From JACVRW01 sp036407035 (GTDB lineage Bacteria > Actinomycetota > Thermoleophilia > Solirubrobacterales > Thermoleophilaceae): a DNA stretch of 13,609 nucleotides. Numbering within the stretch: the first letter of the stretch is position 1; every line of letters begins with the position of its first letter. The position numbers and the translations under genes were made by a program. The stretch covers positions 1-13,609 of the forward strand of contig DASXAA010000259.1 of assembly GCA_036407035.1 (NCBI GenBank). Direction: 5' to 3'. This document shows positions 1 through 6,130 of the stretch, piece after piece. A model generated the notes under the pieces. That model was not told where the DNA came from and ran no database searches. It was given only the letters and a program-made list of their open reading frames with translations.

Positions 1-1
1 C

Positions 2-571
2 CACAGGGCCGCGACGGCAGCCGCATGCATCGCGGCGATCGCATTCACGTTCTCGATCGTGTCGCCGGCGCTCGGCGGACCGAGCATCAGGTCGATCGCG
101 AAGACGGCGAAGAAGGCGCTCTCGACGGCGCGGACGGCGAAGTCGACGGCCGGGCAGGCGCATCACGACGCCGGCGTCGCCCTCAACCGCGCCGACGCGG
201 CGGTCGGTACCGCCAACGGCGCGCTCGGCGTCGCCAACGCGGGCGCCAAGACCGTGACCGTGGACGGCGGCGAGAGGGCGGCGCTGCCGCTCGATTTCGC
301 GGAATGGACCGTCAACTGCCCGCCCGGTTACGCCCCGACGGGGCACGGTGCCGGCTATGGCGCACTCGAGCCGGTGTTCGAGGGACCGGTGCCGACGGGA
401 TACATCGCGTCGATGTTCAACCCATCGACGACGAGCACCTACTCGGGCAACTTCTACGTCGTCTGCGTGAAGGGCACGTGGTCCGCCGCAGCACGGCGCG
501 GAGCGCCGACGAAGGCGACGATGCTGCGCCGACGGGTGGCCGCCGAGCGCGCGGTAACGGCGGAGAGGTGA
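2..571 (+). CDS. Secreted/surface hypothetical protein, 5' end outside the window
   Basis: The frame is open from the first bases of the window to a TGA at 569-571 (189 codons visible), so the true start lies upstream. The first visible residues form a hydrophobic stretch (TAAACIAAIAFTFSIVSPA) like the core of a signal peptide or membrane anchor; a GTG at 59 inside this stretch would cut it off and is unlikely to be the start. Next comes an Ala/Lys-rich, low-complexity helical segment (KTAKKALSTARTAKSTAG and onward for about 50 residues) that could be a coiled coil. Then comes a beta-type domain containing two cysteines, in NCPPGYAP and YVVCVKG, that could form a disulfide. The C-terminal 30 residues are Arg/Ala rich. 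The Cys-Pro-Gly domain recalls surface proteins common in Thermoleophilia; that comparison is from memory and no function is assigned. Confidence 0.7.
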   Translation, partial: HRAATAAACIAAIAFTFSIVSPALGGPSIRSIAKTAKKALSTARTAKSTAGQAHHDAGVALNRADAAVGTANGALGVANAGAKTVTVDGGERAALPLDFAEWTVNCPPGYAPTGHGAGYGALEPVFEGPVPTGYIASMFNPSTTSTYSGNFYVVCVKGTWSAAARRGAPTKATMLRRRVAAERAVTAER

Positions 572-596
572 GCCGAGGGGCGGTCCGGATTTGGTC

Positions 597-620
597 CGGG
601 GGCGGCGGAAGTCGCCCCCG
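597..620 (+). terminator. Hairpin after the first gene, possible terminator
   Basis: Perfect 8-bp stem: 597-604 pairs with 613-620 (CGGGGGCG with CGCCCCCG), with an 8-nt loop. It begins 25 nt after the stop of the upstream gene and lies 50 nt before the next start. There is no T-tract, which is common for actinobacterial hairpin terminators, so termination is an inference. A weaker overlapping stem (585-589 with 595-599) uses part of the same sequence. Confidence 0.4.
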
Positions 621-670
621 CCGGGCGGCGTTCTGTCGGGTCGACCGTCCAAGACCGAGAAGGGAATCGA

Positions 671-1084
671 GTGGTCAGTCCAACTAAGCCGGGCCTGCTC
701 GTCGCCTGCGCGGCCGCGCTCGTGGCAGCAGCCCCGGCCGCCGAGGCGCACGCCCGCCCCTACATGGGCCTCTACGACTGCACGGGCTACGCGGCGGGCG
801 ACCGCGACGCGCTCGTGCCGGGCTCGTCGATCGTCGTGAAGTCGGGCGGCCGCTACCAGTTCGGCTCGAGCCGCAACGGCAAGCGGCTGAACGACCCCGT
901 GCCGGGCCGCTACCGCCTCCAGGGCCGCAAGATCGTGTTCCGCAGCGGCGCCTTCAAGCGCGCCGGCCTGAGCGGCGTGTGGAACCCGCCCGGCTCCCCG
1001 AGCGCGCCGAAGGGCTTCATCGCACTGAAGAACAGGCAGGGCTTCTACGCCAACCTGGCCTGCTACCCGGCGCTCGGGAACTGA
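671..1084 (+). CDS. Small secreted protein, hypothetical
   Basis: 137 residues. The GTG start at 671 is supported by a purine-rich Shine-Dalgarno sequence (GAGAAGGG, 657-664) six bases upstream. Residues 8-26 form a classic Sec signal peptide: a hydrophobic Ala/Leu/Val core ending in AEA, with likely cleavage near residue 26 or 28. The mature protein of about 110 residues is rich in Gly, Arg and Tyr and reads as beta strands. It has exactly two cysteines (C37 near the mature N-terminus, C131 near the C-terminus), so one disulfide is plausible. I recognise no named domain. It stands alone, with a possible terminator upstream and a minus-strand tRNA downstream. Codon use (GC-rich third positions) matches the rest of the window. 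Confidence 0.75.
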   Translation: MVSPTKPGLLVACAAALVAAAPAAEAHARPYMGLYDCTGYAAGDRDALVPGSSIVVKSGGRYQFGSSRNGKRLNDPVPGRYRLQGRKIVFRSGAFKRAGLSGVWNPPGSPSAPKGFIALKNRQGFYANLACYPALGN

Positions 1085-1157
1085 GGGAGAGGAGCCCACG
1101 CCCGAACCCACCACCAGGGACTCGCGGCCGAGGAGCGACGCCTATCGGTCGCGCAAA

Positions 1158-1230
1158 TGGGCCGTGCTGGGCTCGAACCAGCGACCTCCGGCTTGTCGAG
1201 CCGGCGCTCTCCCAGCTGAGCTAACGGCCC
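1158..1230 (-). tRNA. tRNA-Val(GAC)
   Basis: The reverse complement folds into a complete 73-nt cloverleaf. The acceptor stem GGGCCGT/ACGGCCC has 7 perfect pairs; the D arm is GCTC-AGCTGGGA-GAGC; the anticodon arm is CCGGC-TCGACAA-GCCGG with anticodon GAC; the variable loop is AGGTC; the T arm is GCTGG-TTCGAGC-CCAGC; the discriminator is A. No CCA is encoded (the next bases are TTT), so CCA must be added post-transcriptionally. There is no intron. GAC reads GTC and GTT valine codons, and GTC is heavily used in the genes here. Confidence 0.97.
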
Positions 1231-1246
1231 CGGGAGATTCGGGGCG

Positions 1247-1252
1247 AGAATA
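1247..1252 (-). promoter_or_regulatory. Possible -10 box for tRNA-Val
   Basis: TATTCT on the minus strand lies 16 nt upstream of the mature tRNA 5' end. This would place transcription start about 10 nt before the tRNA, a normal leader. I see no convincing -35 hexamer, so this rests on the -10 alone. Confidence 0.3.
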
Positions 1253-1268
1253 GCAGCGGCTTTCGGGC

Positions 1269-1295
1269 CGGAGCGCCCGCGGAGCGGGCGCTCCG
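1269..1295 (-). terminator. 12-bp perfect hairpin between the small minus-strand gene and tRNA-Val
   Basis: 1269-1280 pairs perfectly with 1284-1295 (CGGAGCGCCCGC with GCGGGCGCTCCG), with a 3-nt loop. It begins 14 nt after the stop of the small minus-strand CDS (1310-1486) and lies before the putative tRNA promoter, the expected place for a terminator of that gene. There is no T-tract on either strand. Minus is chosen because the nearest upstream gene is on minus. Confidence 0.5.
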
Positions 1296-1309
1296 CGGTG
1301 TGGTGGCGC

Positions 1310-1486
1310 TCACCGTCCCAGCAGCATCTCGAGCCGCTCAACGCTCCGCTCGAGGTCGCGCTTGTCCGGCTCCGGGTTGCCCGGTGGGCGGGTGTTTCGC
1401 CACGGCTGCGGCCGCGGGCGCTCGGCGCTCTCCGGGGCGTGTGATTCCGGCCGCTCCTGGTCGGAGCGGGTCGGCTTCGAGGTCAG
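1310..1486 (-). CDS. Small hydrophilic protein, 58 aa, probable CTG start
   Basis: Not recognised as a named family. The frame ends with TGA at 1312-1310. About 53 of 59 codons have G or C at the third position, while the other minus-strand frame here has many A/T third positions, so this frame behaves like coding DNA. It has no ATG, GTG or TTG: the upstream in-frame stop (TGA) is immediately followed by TGC ACC CTG. The CTG at 1486-1484 gives a natural N-terminus (MTSKPTRSDQ) and sits 9 nt after a good Shine-Dalgarno sequence (AGAGGAG, 1502-1496). An ATG at 1493 is in another frame. The product is Pro/Arg/Glu rich, probably disordered, and ends in an amphipathic helix (DKRDLERSVERLEMLLGR). 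A strong hairpin follows 14 nt after the stop. A sequencing indel that hid an ATG start is the alternative. Confidence 0.5.
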   Translation of the reverse strand: MTSKPTRSDQERPESHAPESAERPRPQPWRNTRPPGNPEPDKRDLERSVERLEMLLGR

Positions 1487-1557
1487 GGTGCATCACTCCT
1501 CTGGGGGTCGAGTCCCGTCTCCTTCAGGGTTCCGGTCCCCCGCGCGACTAAACCCCT

Positions 1558-1563
1558 TAGTGT
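1558..1563 (+). promoter_or_regulatory. TANNNT -10 box (TAGTGT) for the metallophosphoesterase
   Basis: TAGTGT ends 10 nt before the ATG at 1574, and no Shine-Dalgarno sequence lies between them. The same arrangement recurs at several other gene starts in this window, which supports a promoter giving a nearly leaderless mRNA. No clear -35 is seen. Confidence 0.45.
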
Positions 1564-1573
1564 CCGGGGCCGC

Positions 1574-2260
1574 ATGCTCGCGCTGCTCTACGACGTGCAC
1601 GGGAATCTCCCCGCGCTCGAGGCGGTGCTCGCGGACGCGCAGGCCGCCGGCGCCGGCCGCTATCTGCTGGGCGGCGACTACGCCGCGTTCGGCGCCTGGC
1701 CGAGCGAGACGATCGCGCGGCTGCGCGAGCTCGACGCGGACTGGATCCGCGGCAACGTCGACCGCTGGACCGCCGGCGACGACCACGACCTGCTCGACCC
1801 GATGCGGCCGGCGATCGCCCGCTGCCGGGAGCTGCTCGGCGACGACCTCGCGACAGAGCTCGGCGCGCTGCCGGAGACGCTCACCGCGGAGGACGTCCTC
1901 TATTGCCACGCCTCGCCGATGTCCGACATGGACAGCTTCATGCCCGAGGCGAGGGAGGACAAGGACGCCGAGCGGCTGATGGGCGTGGGAACGAGGCGCG
2001 TCGTGTTCGGCCACACCCACCTCGCCTTCAAGCGAACCGGCCCGGCGGGCATCGAGCTGGTGAACCCGGGCAGCGTCGGGATCCCGCTCGACGGCGACCA
2101 CCGGCCCTCCTACGGGCTGGTCCGCGAGGACGGGGAGGTCGAGCTCCGGCGGGTCGCCTACGACCACCAGGCGAGCGCTGACGCGATCCGCGAGGTGCTG
2201 GGCGAGGCGGGCGAGATTCCGGCCCGGCGCATCGAGCAGGCGAGGTTCGACGTCCAGTAA
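1574..2260 (+). CDS. Calcineurin-like metallophosphoesterase (YfcE-like)
   Basis: 228 residues, complete. The dinuclear-metal motifs of the family are in order: D7-x-H9 (YDVHGN), GGD at 33-35, GNVD at 60-63 in place of the usual GNHD, H112 (CHASP), and GHTH at 146-149. The GNHD-to-GNVD change replaces the His that normally assists the leaving group, a variation also seen in YfcE-type proteins; the metal-binding Asn is kept. Predicted to be a cytoplasmic hydrolase of phosphomono- or diesters; the substrate cannot be told from sequence. After the metal site, a C-terminal strand region and short helix (residues 175-228) complete the fold. It is followed 38 nt later by the phosphate-uptake operon, which has its own -10 box, so a functional link to phosphate is possible but unproven. 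Confidence 0.85.
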   Translation: MLALLYDVHGNLPALEAVLADAQAAGAGRYLLGGDYAAFGAWPSETIARLRELDADWIRGNVDRWTAGDDHDLLDPMRPAIARCRELLGDDLATELGALPETLTAEDVLYCHASPMSDMDSFMPEAREDKDAERLMGVGTRRVVFGHTHLAFKRTGPAGIELVNPGSVGIPLDGDHRPSYGLVREDGEVELRRVAYDHQASADAIREVLGEAGEIPARRIEQARFDVQ

Positions 2261-2282
2261 CGGCGGACGCCGGACCCTTTGC

Positions 2283-2288
2283 TAGCGT
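2283..2288 (+). promoter_or_regulatory. TANNNT -10 box (TAGCGT) for the phosphate-uptake operon
   Basis: TAGCGT ends exactly 10 nt before the GTG at 2299, with no Shine-Dalgarno sequence between. It argues that 2299, not the GTG at 2287 that overlaps the box, is the start of the PhoU-like gene. Confidence 0.45.
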
Positions 2289-2298
2289 GCCCCGCGCC

Positions 2299-2916
2299 GT
2301 GCGCCTCTCCCTTGCCCCGAGAGACCGCGAGTTCTTCGACCTTTTCGAGGAGGCCGGCGGCAACATCCTGCGGGCGGCAGGGCTGCTCGAGGAGATGCTG
2401 CGGGACTTCCCCGAACGGAACGAGCTCGCCCGGGAGATCCTGATCTGCGAGCAGGAGGGCGACCGGATCACCCACGACATCATCCATCGGCTGAACCAGA
2501 CGTTCGTCACGCCGATCGACCGTGAGGACATCCACGAGCTGGCCTCCGGGCTCGACGACATCGTCGACTACACCGAGGAGGTGGCCGACTACCTCGGGCT
2601 CTACAAGATCGAGGCGCCGATGGAGCAGGCCCAGGTGCTCGCCCGCATCCTCCACGACGCCGCCCGCCAGGTCTCGGAGGCGATGCCGCGGCTGCGAGGG
2701 TTCAAGGGGATCTCTCACTACACGGTCGAGATCAACCGGCTCGAGAACGACGGTGACCGCATCACGCGCGAGGCGATCGCGTCCCTCTTCGACAACGGGA
2801 TCGACCCCATGGTCGTGATCCGCTGGAAGGACATCTTCGAGCGCCTCGAGGAGGCCATCGACGCGACCGAGCACGTGGCGAACATCCTCGAGGGCATCGT
2901 GATCAAGTCCTCCTAG
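2299..2916 (+). CDS. PhoU-like DUF47 protein, partner of PiT
   Basis: 205 residues of all-helical PhoU-like fold (DUF47 family), soluble and cytoplasmic. Two repeats are visible, each with an acidic E-x-x-x-D type metal-binding motif: CEQEGDRITHDIIHRLNQ near residues 51-68 and NRLENDGDRITREAIASL near 148-165, each followed by an acidic helix (LASGLDDIVDYTEE; FERLEEAIDATEHV). Family members are nearly always encoded directly before a PiT permease and are thought to control or assist it. The same pairing is seen here: pit begins 12 nt after this stop and its Shine-Dalgarno sequence overlaps the stop codon. The start at 2299 gives the typical N-terminus (MRLSLAPRDREFFDLFEE) and fits the -10 box; a GTG at 2287 would add four residues. 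Confidence 0.9.
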   Translation: MRLSLAPRDREFFDLFEEAGGNILRAAGLLEEMLRDFPERNELAREILICEQEGDRITHDIIHRLNQTFVTPIDREDIHELASGLDDIVDYTEEVADYLGLYKIEAPMEQAQVLARILHDAARQVSEAMPRLRGFKGISHYTVEINRLENDGDRITREAIASLFDNGIDPMVVIRWKDIFERLEEAIDATEHVANILEGIVIKSS

Positions 2917-2928
2917 GAGGAGCAGCGC

Positions 2929-4044
2929 GTGGAAGGCGAGCTGCTCACGGTCATCATCGTCGTCGCCGTCGCGCTCGCATTCGACTTCACGAACGGCTTC
3001 CACGACACGGCGAACGTGGTCGCCACGTCGATCTCCACGCGCGCGATGGCCCCGCGCATCGCCGTCGGCTACGCGGCGATACTGAACTTCGTCGGCGCGT
3101 TCGTCTCCCTCGAGGTGGCCGCGACCGTGGCCAGCGACGTGGTCGATCCGAACTCGATCGACCTGCTCGCCGTGTTCGCCGGGCTCGTGGGGGCGATCGG
3201 CTGGAACCTGATCACCTGGTACTTCGGCCTGCCCTCGAGCTCGTCGCACGCCCTGATCGGCGGCATCGTCGGGGCGGTGCTGGTGGCGGAGGGCCCCGAC
3301 GCGATCTTCTGGGGCACCGGCGTGGTCGGGAGGGTGTTGATCCCGGCGCTTGTCGCCCCGACGCTCGCGTTCCTCGTGGCGGGCGGCTCGATCCTGCTGC
3401 TCTACCGGATCACCGGGCGCCTGCGGCCGCGCCCCGTGACGCAGGGCTTCAAGACCGGGCAGGTGCTCTCCGGCGGCCTGCTCGCGCTCGCCCACGGCAC
3501 CAACGACGCCCAGAAGACGATGGGCGTGATCGCCCTGGCGCTGGTCGCCCACGGCAACCTGCCGGCGAGCGACCCCACGCCGCCCGACTGGGTGGTCGCG
3601 TCCGCGGCGACGGCGATCGCCCTCGGGACCTACATCGGCGGCTGGCGGATCATCAAGACGATGGGCAGCCGCATCCACAAGATGGACTCGGCGCAGGGCT
3701 TCGCCGCGCAGGGCGCCGGCGCGGCCGTGATCCTGGCGTCGTCGCACGTGGGGTTCCCGCTCTCGACCACGCACACGATCTCCGGGGCCGTCATCGGCTC
3801 GGGGGCGGCCAAGCGGCTGTCGGCGGTCAGGTGGGGCGTGGCCGGCAACATCGTCATCGCGTGGGTCGTGACGCTGCCGGCCGCCGGTCTGATGGGGGCG
3901 GTCACCTACGGCGTGACCCGCATCTTCGGGACCGGGGCCGCGGGGCCGATCGTGGTCTCGGCGGCGATCCTGGTCGCCTCGCTGTTCCTGTTCACGCGCC
4001 GGGCGCAGCAGGGCCCGCCCGTCTCGGCGGCGGAGGCGTCATGA
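2929..4044 (+). CDS. pit: Inorganic phosphate transporter, PiT family
   Basis: 371 residues, complete, a multi-spanning membrane protein. Both PiT signature blocks are present: the N-terminal one (TNGFHDTANVVATSISTRAM, residues 21-40) and the internal copy (AHGTNDAQKTMGV, 188-200). Each is followed by its conserved partner: FGLPSSSSHALIGG at 99-112, and SSHVGFPLSTTHTISGAVIG at 271-290. The two-fold repeat gives roughly 8-10 membrane helices. The family symports phosphate, often as a metal-phosphate complex, with H+ or Na+. The GTG start has a near-perfect Shine-Dalgarno sequence (AGGAGGAG, 2915-2922) 6 nt upstream, overlapping the stop of the PhoU-like gene. The stop overlaps the next gene by ATGA. 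The length is close to that of short bacterial and archaeal PiT proteins. Confidence 0.95.
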   Translation: MEGELLTVIIVVAVALAFDFTNGFHDTANVVATSISTRAMAPRIAVGYAAILNFVGAFVSLEVAATVASDVVDPNSIDLLAVFAGLVGAIGWNLITWYFGLPSSSSHALIGGIVGAVLVAEGPDAIFWGTGVVGRVLIPALVAPTLAFLVAGGSILLLYRITGRLRPRPVTQGFKTGQVLSGGLLALAHGTNDAQKTMGVIALALVAHGNLPASDPTPPDWVVASAATAIALGTYIGGWRIIKTMGSRIHKMDSAQGFAAQGAGAAVILASSHVGFPLSTTHTISGAVIGSGAAKRLSAVRWGVAGNIVIAWVVTLPAAGLMGAVTYGVTRIFGTGAAGPIVVSAAILVASLFLFTRRAQQGPPVSAAEAS

Positions 4045-4289
4045 GCCTGCTGCTGGCCGAGATAGTCGACACCGACGCGCTGCTGGAGATGCTCTGGACG
4101 GCGGCGCTGGCGGGCTTCGGCGTGACGGCCGCCTACGGGATCGCCATCGCGGGCGGCATCCGCGCGCTCGATCTGGGCCGCTCGGGGCGGACCGCCGAGG
4201 CGCTGCTGCTCGGGATAGTCGGCGCGGTCGGGCTCGCGGTCGTGATCGGCGCGATCGTGTTCGGCGTCATCGTGATGGTCAACAAGTAG
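4041..4289 (+). CDS. Small two-helix membrane protein in the pit operon
   Basis: 82 residues. The ATG overlaps the pit stop as ATGA (4041-4044), so it is probably translationally coupled. It has a short acidic N-terminus (MSLLLAEIVDTDALLEML), a first hydrophobic helix (about residues 17-40), a short basic loop (RALDLGRSGRTAEA), a second long hydrophobic helix (about 56-79) and a two-residue tail ending in Lys. The positive loop between two helices suggests a hairpin with the loop on the cytoplasmic side. I recognise no named family. Position and coupling suggest an accessory subunit or regulator of PiT. The longer reading frame beginning at 3831 is only the antecedent open frame inside pit. 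The stop abuts that of the convergent aminotransferase gene. Confidence 0.75.
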   Translation: MSLLLAEIVDTDALLEMLWTAALAGFGVTAAYGIAIAGGIRALDLGRSGRTAEALLLGIVGAVGLAVVIGAIVFGVIVMVNK

Positions 4290-5366
4290 CTACAGCGCCG
4301 CCGCGACCAGCCGCTCGAGGTCCGACTCGTCGTTCCACGCCCCCACCGAGGCGCGCACGTACGGCGTTCCGGGGAGGTAGCGAACGACGAAGCCCTGGTC
4401 GCGCAGCCGCTCGACGTTCGCCTCGGGGTCGGGGTCCTCCCACGAGACGAGCGTCGTGTCGCCGCGCGGCGCCACGCGCGCGCCCCGCTCGTCGATGGCG
4501 GCGGCCAGCATGCCGGCCAGCTCGGCCGCCCTGGCCTGCACGCGGTCGAGGCCGGGCTGCTCCAGCACGTCGAGCGCGGCGGTCGCCCAGGCCACGTGGT
4601 GGTGGGCGGGGAAGCCGAGGTCGAAGCGGCGGGCGTCGCCGTGGAGCTTCAGGTCGAGCACGTTGGCGGTGTCCTCGAGGACCGGGTAGCCCGCCCACGG
4701 CGGCAGCAGCTCGGCGGCGCGGTCCCGCCGGACGTAGAGGTAGCCGATGCCGTTCGGCCCGCAGAGCCACTTCTGGCCGGAGGCGGCGTAGAAGTCGCAC
4801 GCGAGCGCCCTGACGTCGACCGGCACGGCGCCGAGTCCCTGCGCGCCGTCGAGCAGCACCGGCGCGCCGGCGGCGGCGAGGGCGGCGGCGTCGACCACCC
4901 GTCCCGTCATCCACGACACGTGCGAGCAGGCCACGAGCCGCGTCCTCGGTCCCACCGCCTCCGCGAGCTCCTCGAACGGCGCCACGCTCACGGACACGCC
5001 GCGCCGCTCACGGGCGACCGCCAGCGGGGCGAGCACGCCCGGGTGCTCCTCGTCGCTCGTCAGGACCTCGTCGCCCGGCCCGAGCTCGAGCGCGGTGAGC
5101 ACCGCGTTGACGCCGTCGGTGGTCGAGCCGGTGAACGCGAGCTCCTCGAGGTCGCAGCCGAGCAGCTTGGCGGCGCGGGCGCGCAGGTTCGCGAGCCCCT
5201 CCAGCGCCACCTCGAACACGCGCCGGTCGCCGCGCCCCTGCTCCGCCTGGCGCCGCAGCGACTCCTCGGCCGCCTCGAGCGCGCGGCGGGGCACCGGCCC
5301 GTTCGTCCCCGCGTTCAGGTACGTGAGCCGTTCGAACACGGGGAACTCGGCGCGAAGCTCGTGCAC
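4290..5366 (-). CDS. Class V PLP-dependent aminotransferase / cysteine desulfurase-like enzyme
   Basis: 358 residues, complete, cytoplasmic. Fold-type I class V features: TYLNAGTNGPVP at the N-terminus (15-26), phosphate-binding STTDG (81-85), EEHPG (106-110) with the His that stacks on the PLP ring, LLDGAQGLG (171-179) whose Asp173 contacts the pyridine nitrogen, SGQKWLCGPNGIGYLYV (196-212) with Schiff-base Lys199, and Arg338 near the C-terminus (TPYVRASVGAWN) for substrate carboxylate binding. This is the group of isopenicillin N epimerase-like proteins, EgtE-type lyases and cysteine desulfurases; which reaction it performs cannot be decided. I see no desulfurase-type catalytic Cys loop, so a true NifS/IscS role is less likely. 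The GTG start at 5366 is 8 nt downstream of a TAGTAT -10 box that overlaps the promoter of the divergent MBL gene. Confidence 0.85.
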   Translation of the reverse strand: MHELRAEFPVFERLTYLNAGTNGPVPRRALEAAEESLRRQAEQGRGDRRVFEVALEGLANLRARAAKLLGCDLEELAFTGSTTDGVNAVLTALELGPGDEVLTSDEEHPGVLAPLAVARERRGVSVSVAPFEELAEAVGPRTRLVACSHVSWMTGRVVDAAALAAAGAPVLLDGAQGLGAVPVDVRALACDFYAASGQKWLCGPNGIGYLYVRRDRAAELLPPWAGYPVLEDTANVLDLKLHGDARRFDLGFPAHHHVAWATAALDVLEQPGLDRVQARAAELAGMLAAAIDERGARVAPRGDTTLVSWEDPDPEANVERLRDQGFVVRYLPGTPYVRASVGAWNDESDLERLVAAAL

Positions 5367-5374
5367 GGCGCGGG

Positions 5375-5384
5375 ATACTAGGCT
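5375..5384. promoter_or_regulatory. Overlapping divergent -10 boxes in a 26-bp intergenic gap
   Basis: Minus strand: TAGTAT (5380-5375), 8 nt before the GTG at 5366. Plus strand: TAGGCT (5379-5384), 8 nt before the ATG at 5393. The two hexamers share two base pairs, and each lies at the same distance from its start codon, so both genes should give nearly leaderless transcripts from one tiny promoter region. Only one could be occupied by polymerase at a time. Confidence 0.5.
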
Positions 5385-5392
5385 GACGACCC

Positions 5393-6130
5393 ATGATCCT
5401 CGAACGCTCCATGCACGACGGGTGGCTCTCGAACGCGTACCTCGTCGGTGACGAGGACGGCGGCACGGCGGTTGTGATCGACTCGGGCGGGCCGTCGGCG
5501 CCGCTGCTCGAGGCGGTGGAGAGCCACGGGCTCGAGGTGCCGTACCTGCTGCTGACGCACCACCACGGCGACCACGTGGCCGAGAACCACGTCTGGAAGG
5601 AGCGCCACGGCGTGGAGATTCTCGCCCACCCGCTCGAGGCCGAGCATCTGATGGACGTGGACCGGACGATCGAGCCGGGGGAGAGGATCACGGCCGGGGG
5701 GCTCGAGATCGAGGGGCTCCACACGCCGGGCCACACGGCCGGGATGCTGTCGTTCGTCGTGAACGGCGACGACGTGTTCACCGGCGACACGCTCTTCAAG
5801 GGCTCGGTCGGCGGCGTGCGCGCTCCCGGCTCCACGAGCTTCGAGGACATCCGCCACTCGATCATGGACGTGCTGCTGAAGCTGCCGCCGGACACGCGCC
5901 TGCACCCCGGCCACACCGACCCGACCACCGTCGGCGACGAGTGGGAGAACAACGCGTTCGTGCGCGTGTGGCGCGGCCTCGACGCCGAGGGCGACGAGGC
6001 CTGCAAGGTGGGGGAGGAGGAGGCGACGCTGGTCCTGTGGGCGCCCGACTACGACGGCGGCCACAAGGCCTGGGTGCGCTGGCCCGACGGTCGCGACGAC
6101 ATCGTGCCGGGGAGCGCCGTCACCCGTTAG
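5393..6130 (+). CDS. Metallo-beta-lactamase fold hydrolase (glyoxalase II-like)
   Basis: 245 residues, complete, cytoplasmic. All metal ligands of the fold are present: H56-x-H58-x-D60-H61 (THHHGDH), H114 (HTPGHTAG), D132 (FTGDTLF) and H174 (HPGHTDP). The order and spacing match the glyoxalase II / persulfide dioxygenase / YcbL group, which hydrolyse thioesters or oxidise persulfides; the exact substrate is unknown. After the core (about residue 195) there is an extra domain of about 45 residues, acidic then aromatic (LVLWAPDYDGGHKAWVRWPD), that reads as a small beta-barrel and is not part of the basic fold. It diverges from the PLP enzyme gene, so a shared sulfur-metabolism role is conceivable. 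The stop TAG overlaps the stop of the convergent flavoprotein gene. Confidence 0.85.
   Translation: MILERSMHDGWLSNAYLVGDEDGGTAVVIDSGGPSAPLLEAVESHGLEVPYLLLTHHHGDHVAENHVWKERHGVEILAHPLEAEHLMDVDRTIEPGERITAGGLEIEGLHTPGHTAGMLSFVVNGDDVFTGDTLFKGSVGGVRAPGSTSFEDIRHSIMDVLLKLPPDTRLHPGHTDPTTVGDEWENNAFVRVWRGLDAEGDEACKVGEEEATLVLWAPDYDGGHKAWVRWPDGRDDIVPGSAVTR

Noticed and set aside
591..839. Plus-strand ORF of 82 codons overlapping the second secreted protein
   Set aside because: Different frame from the signal-peptide gene at 671, with Arg/Thr/Ala shadow composition; its start lies in the terminator-like hairpin region.
1063..1341. Minus-strand ORF of 92 codons containing GPLAQLGERRLDKPEVAGSS
   Set aside because: This peptide is the well-known false translation of a tRNA gene; it lies over tRNA-Val(GAC) at 1158-1230.
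1495..1545. tRNA-like T-arm (GGGGGTCGAGTCCC)
   Set aside because: No acceptor, D or anticodon arms can be fitted on either strand; the T stem itself has mismatches.
1300..1979. Plus-strand ORFs starting at 1300 and 1362
   Set aside because: Composition is low-complexity Arg/Ala/Ser, and they run antisense to the small CDS and then across the start of the metallophosphoesterase in another frame.
2158..3774. Minus-strand ORF of 538 codons opposite the PhoU-like and pit genes
   Set aside because: Shadow of high-GC coding DNA: Arg/His/Asp/Val-rich, no motifs, while the plus-strand genes carry full family signatures.
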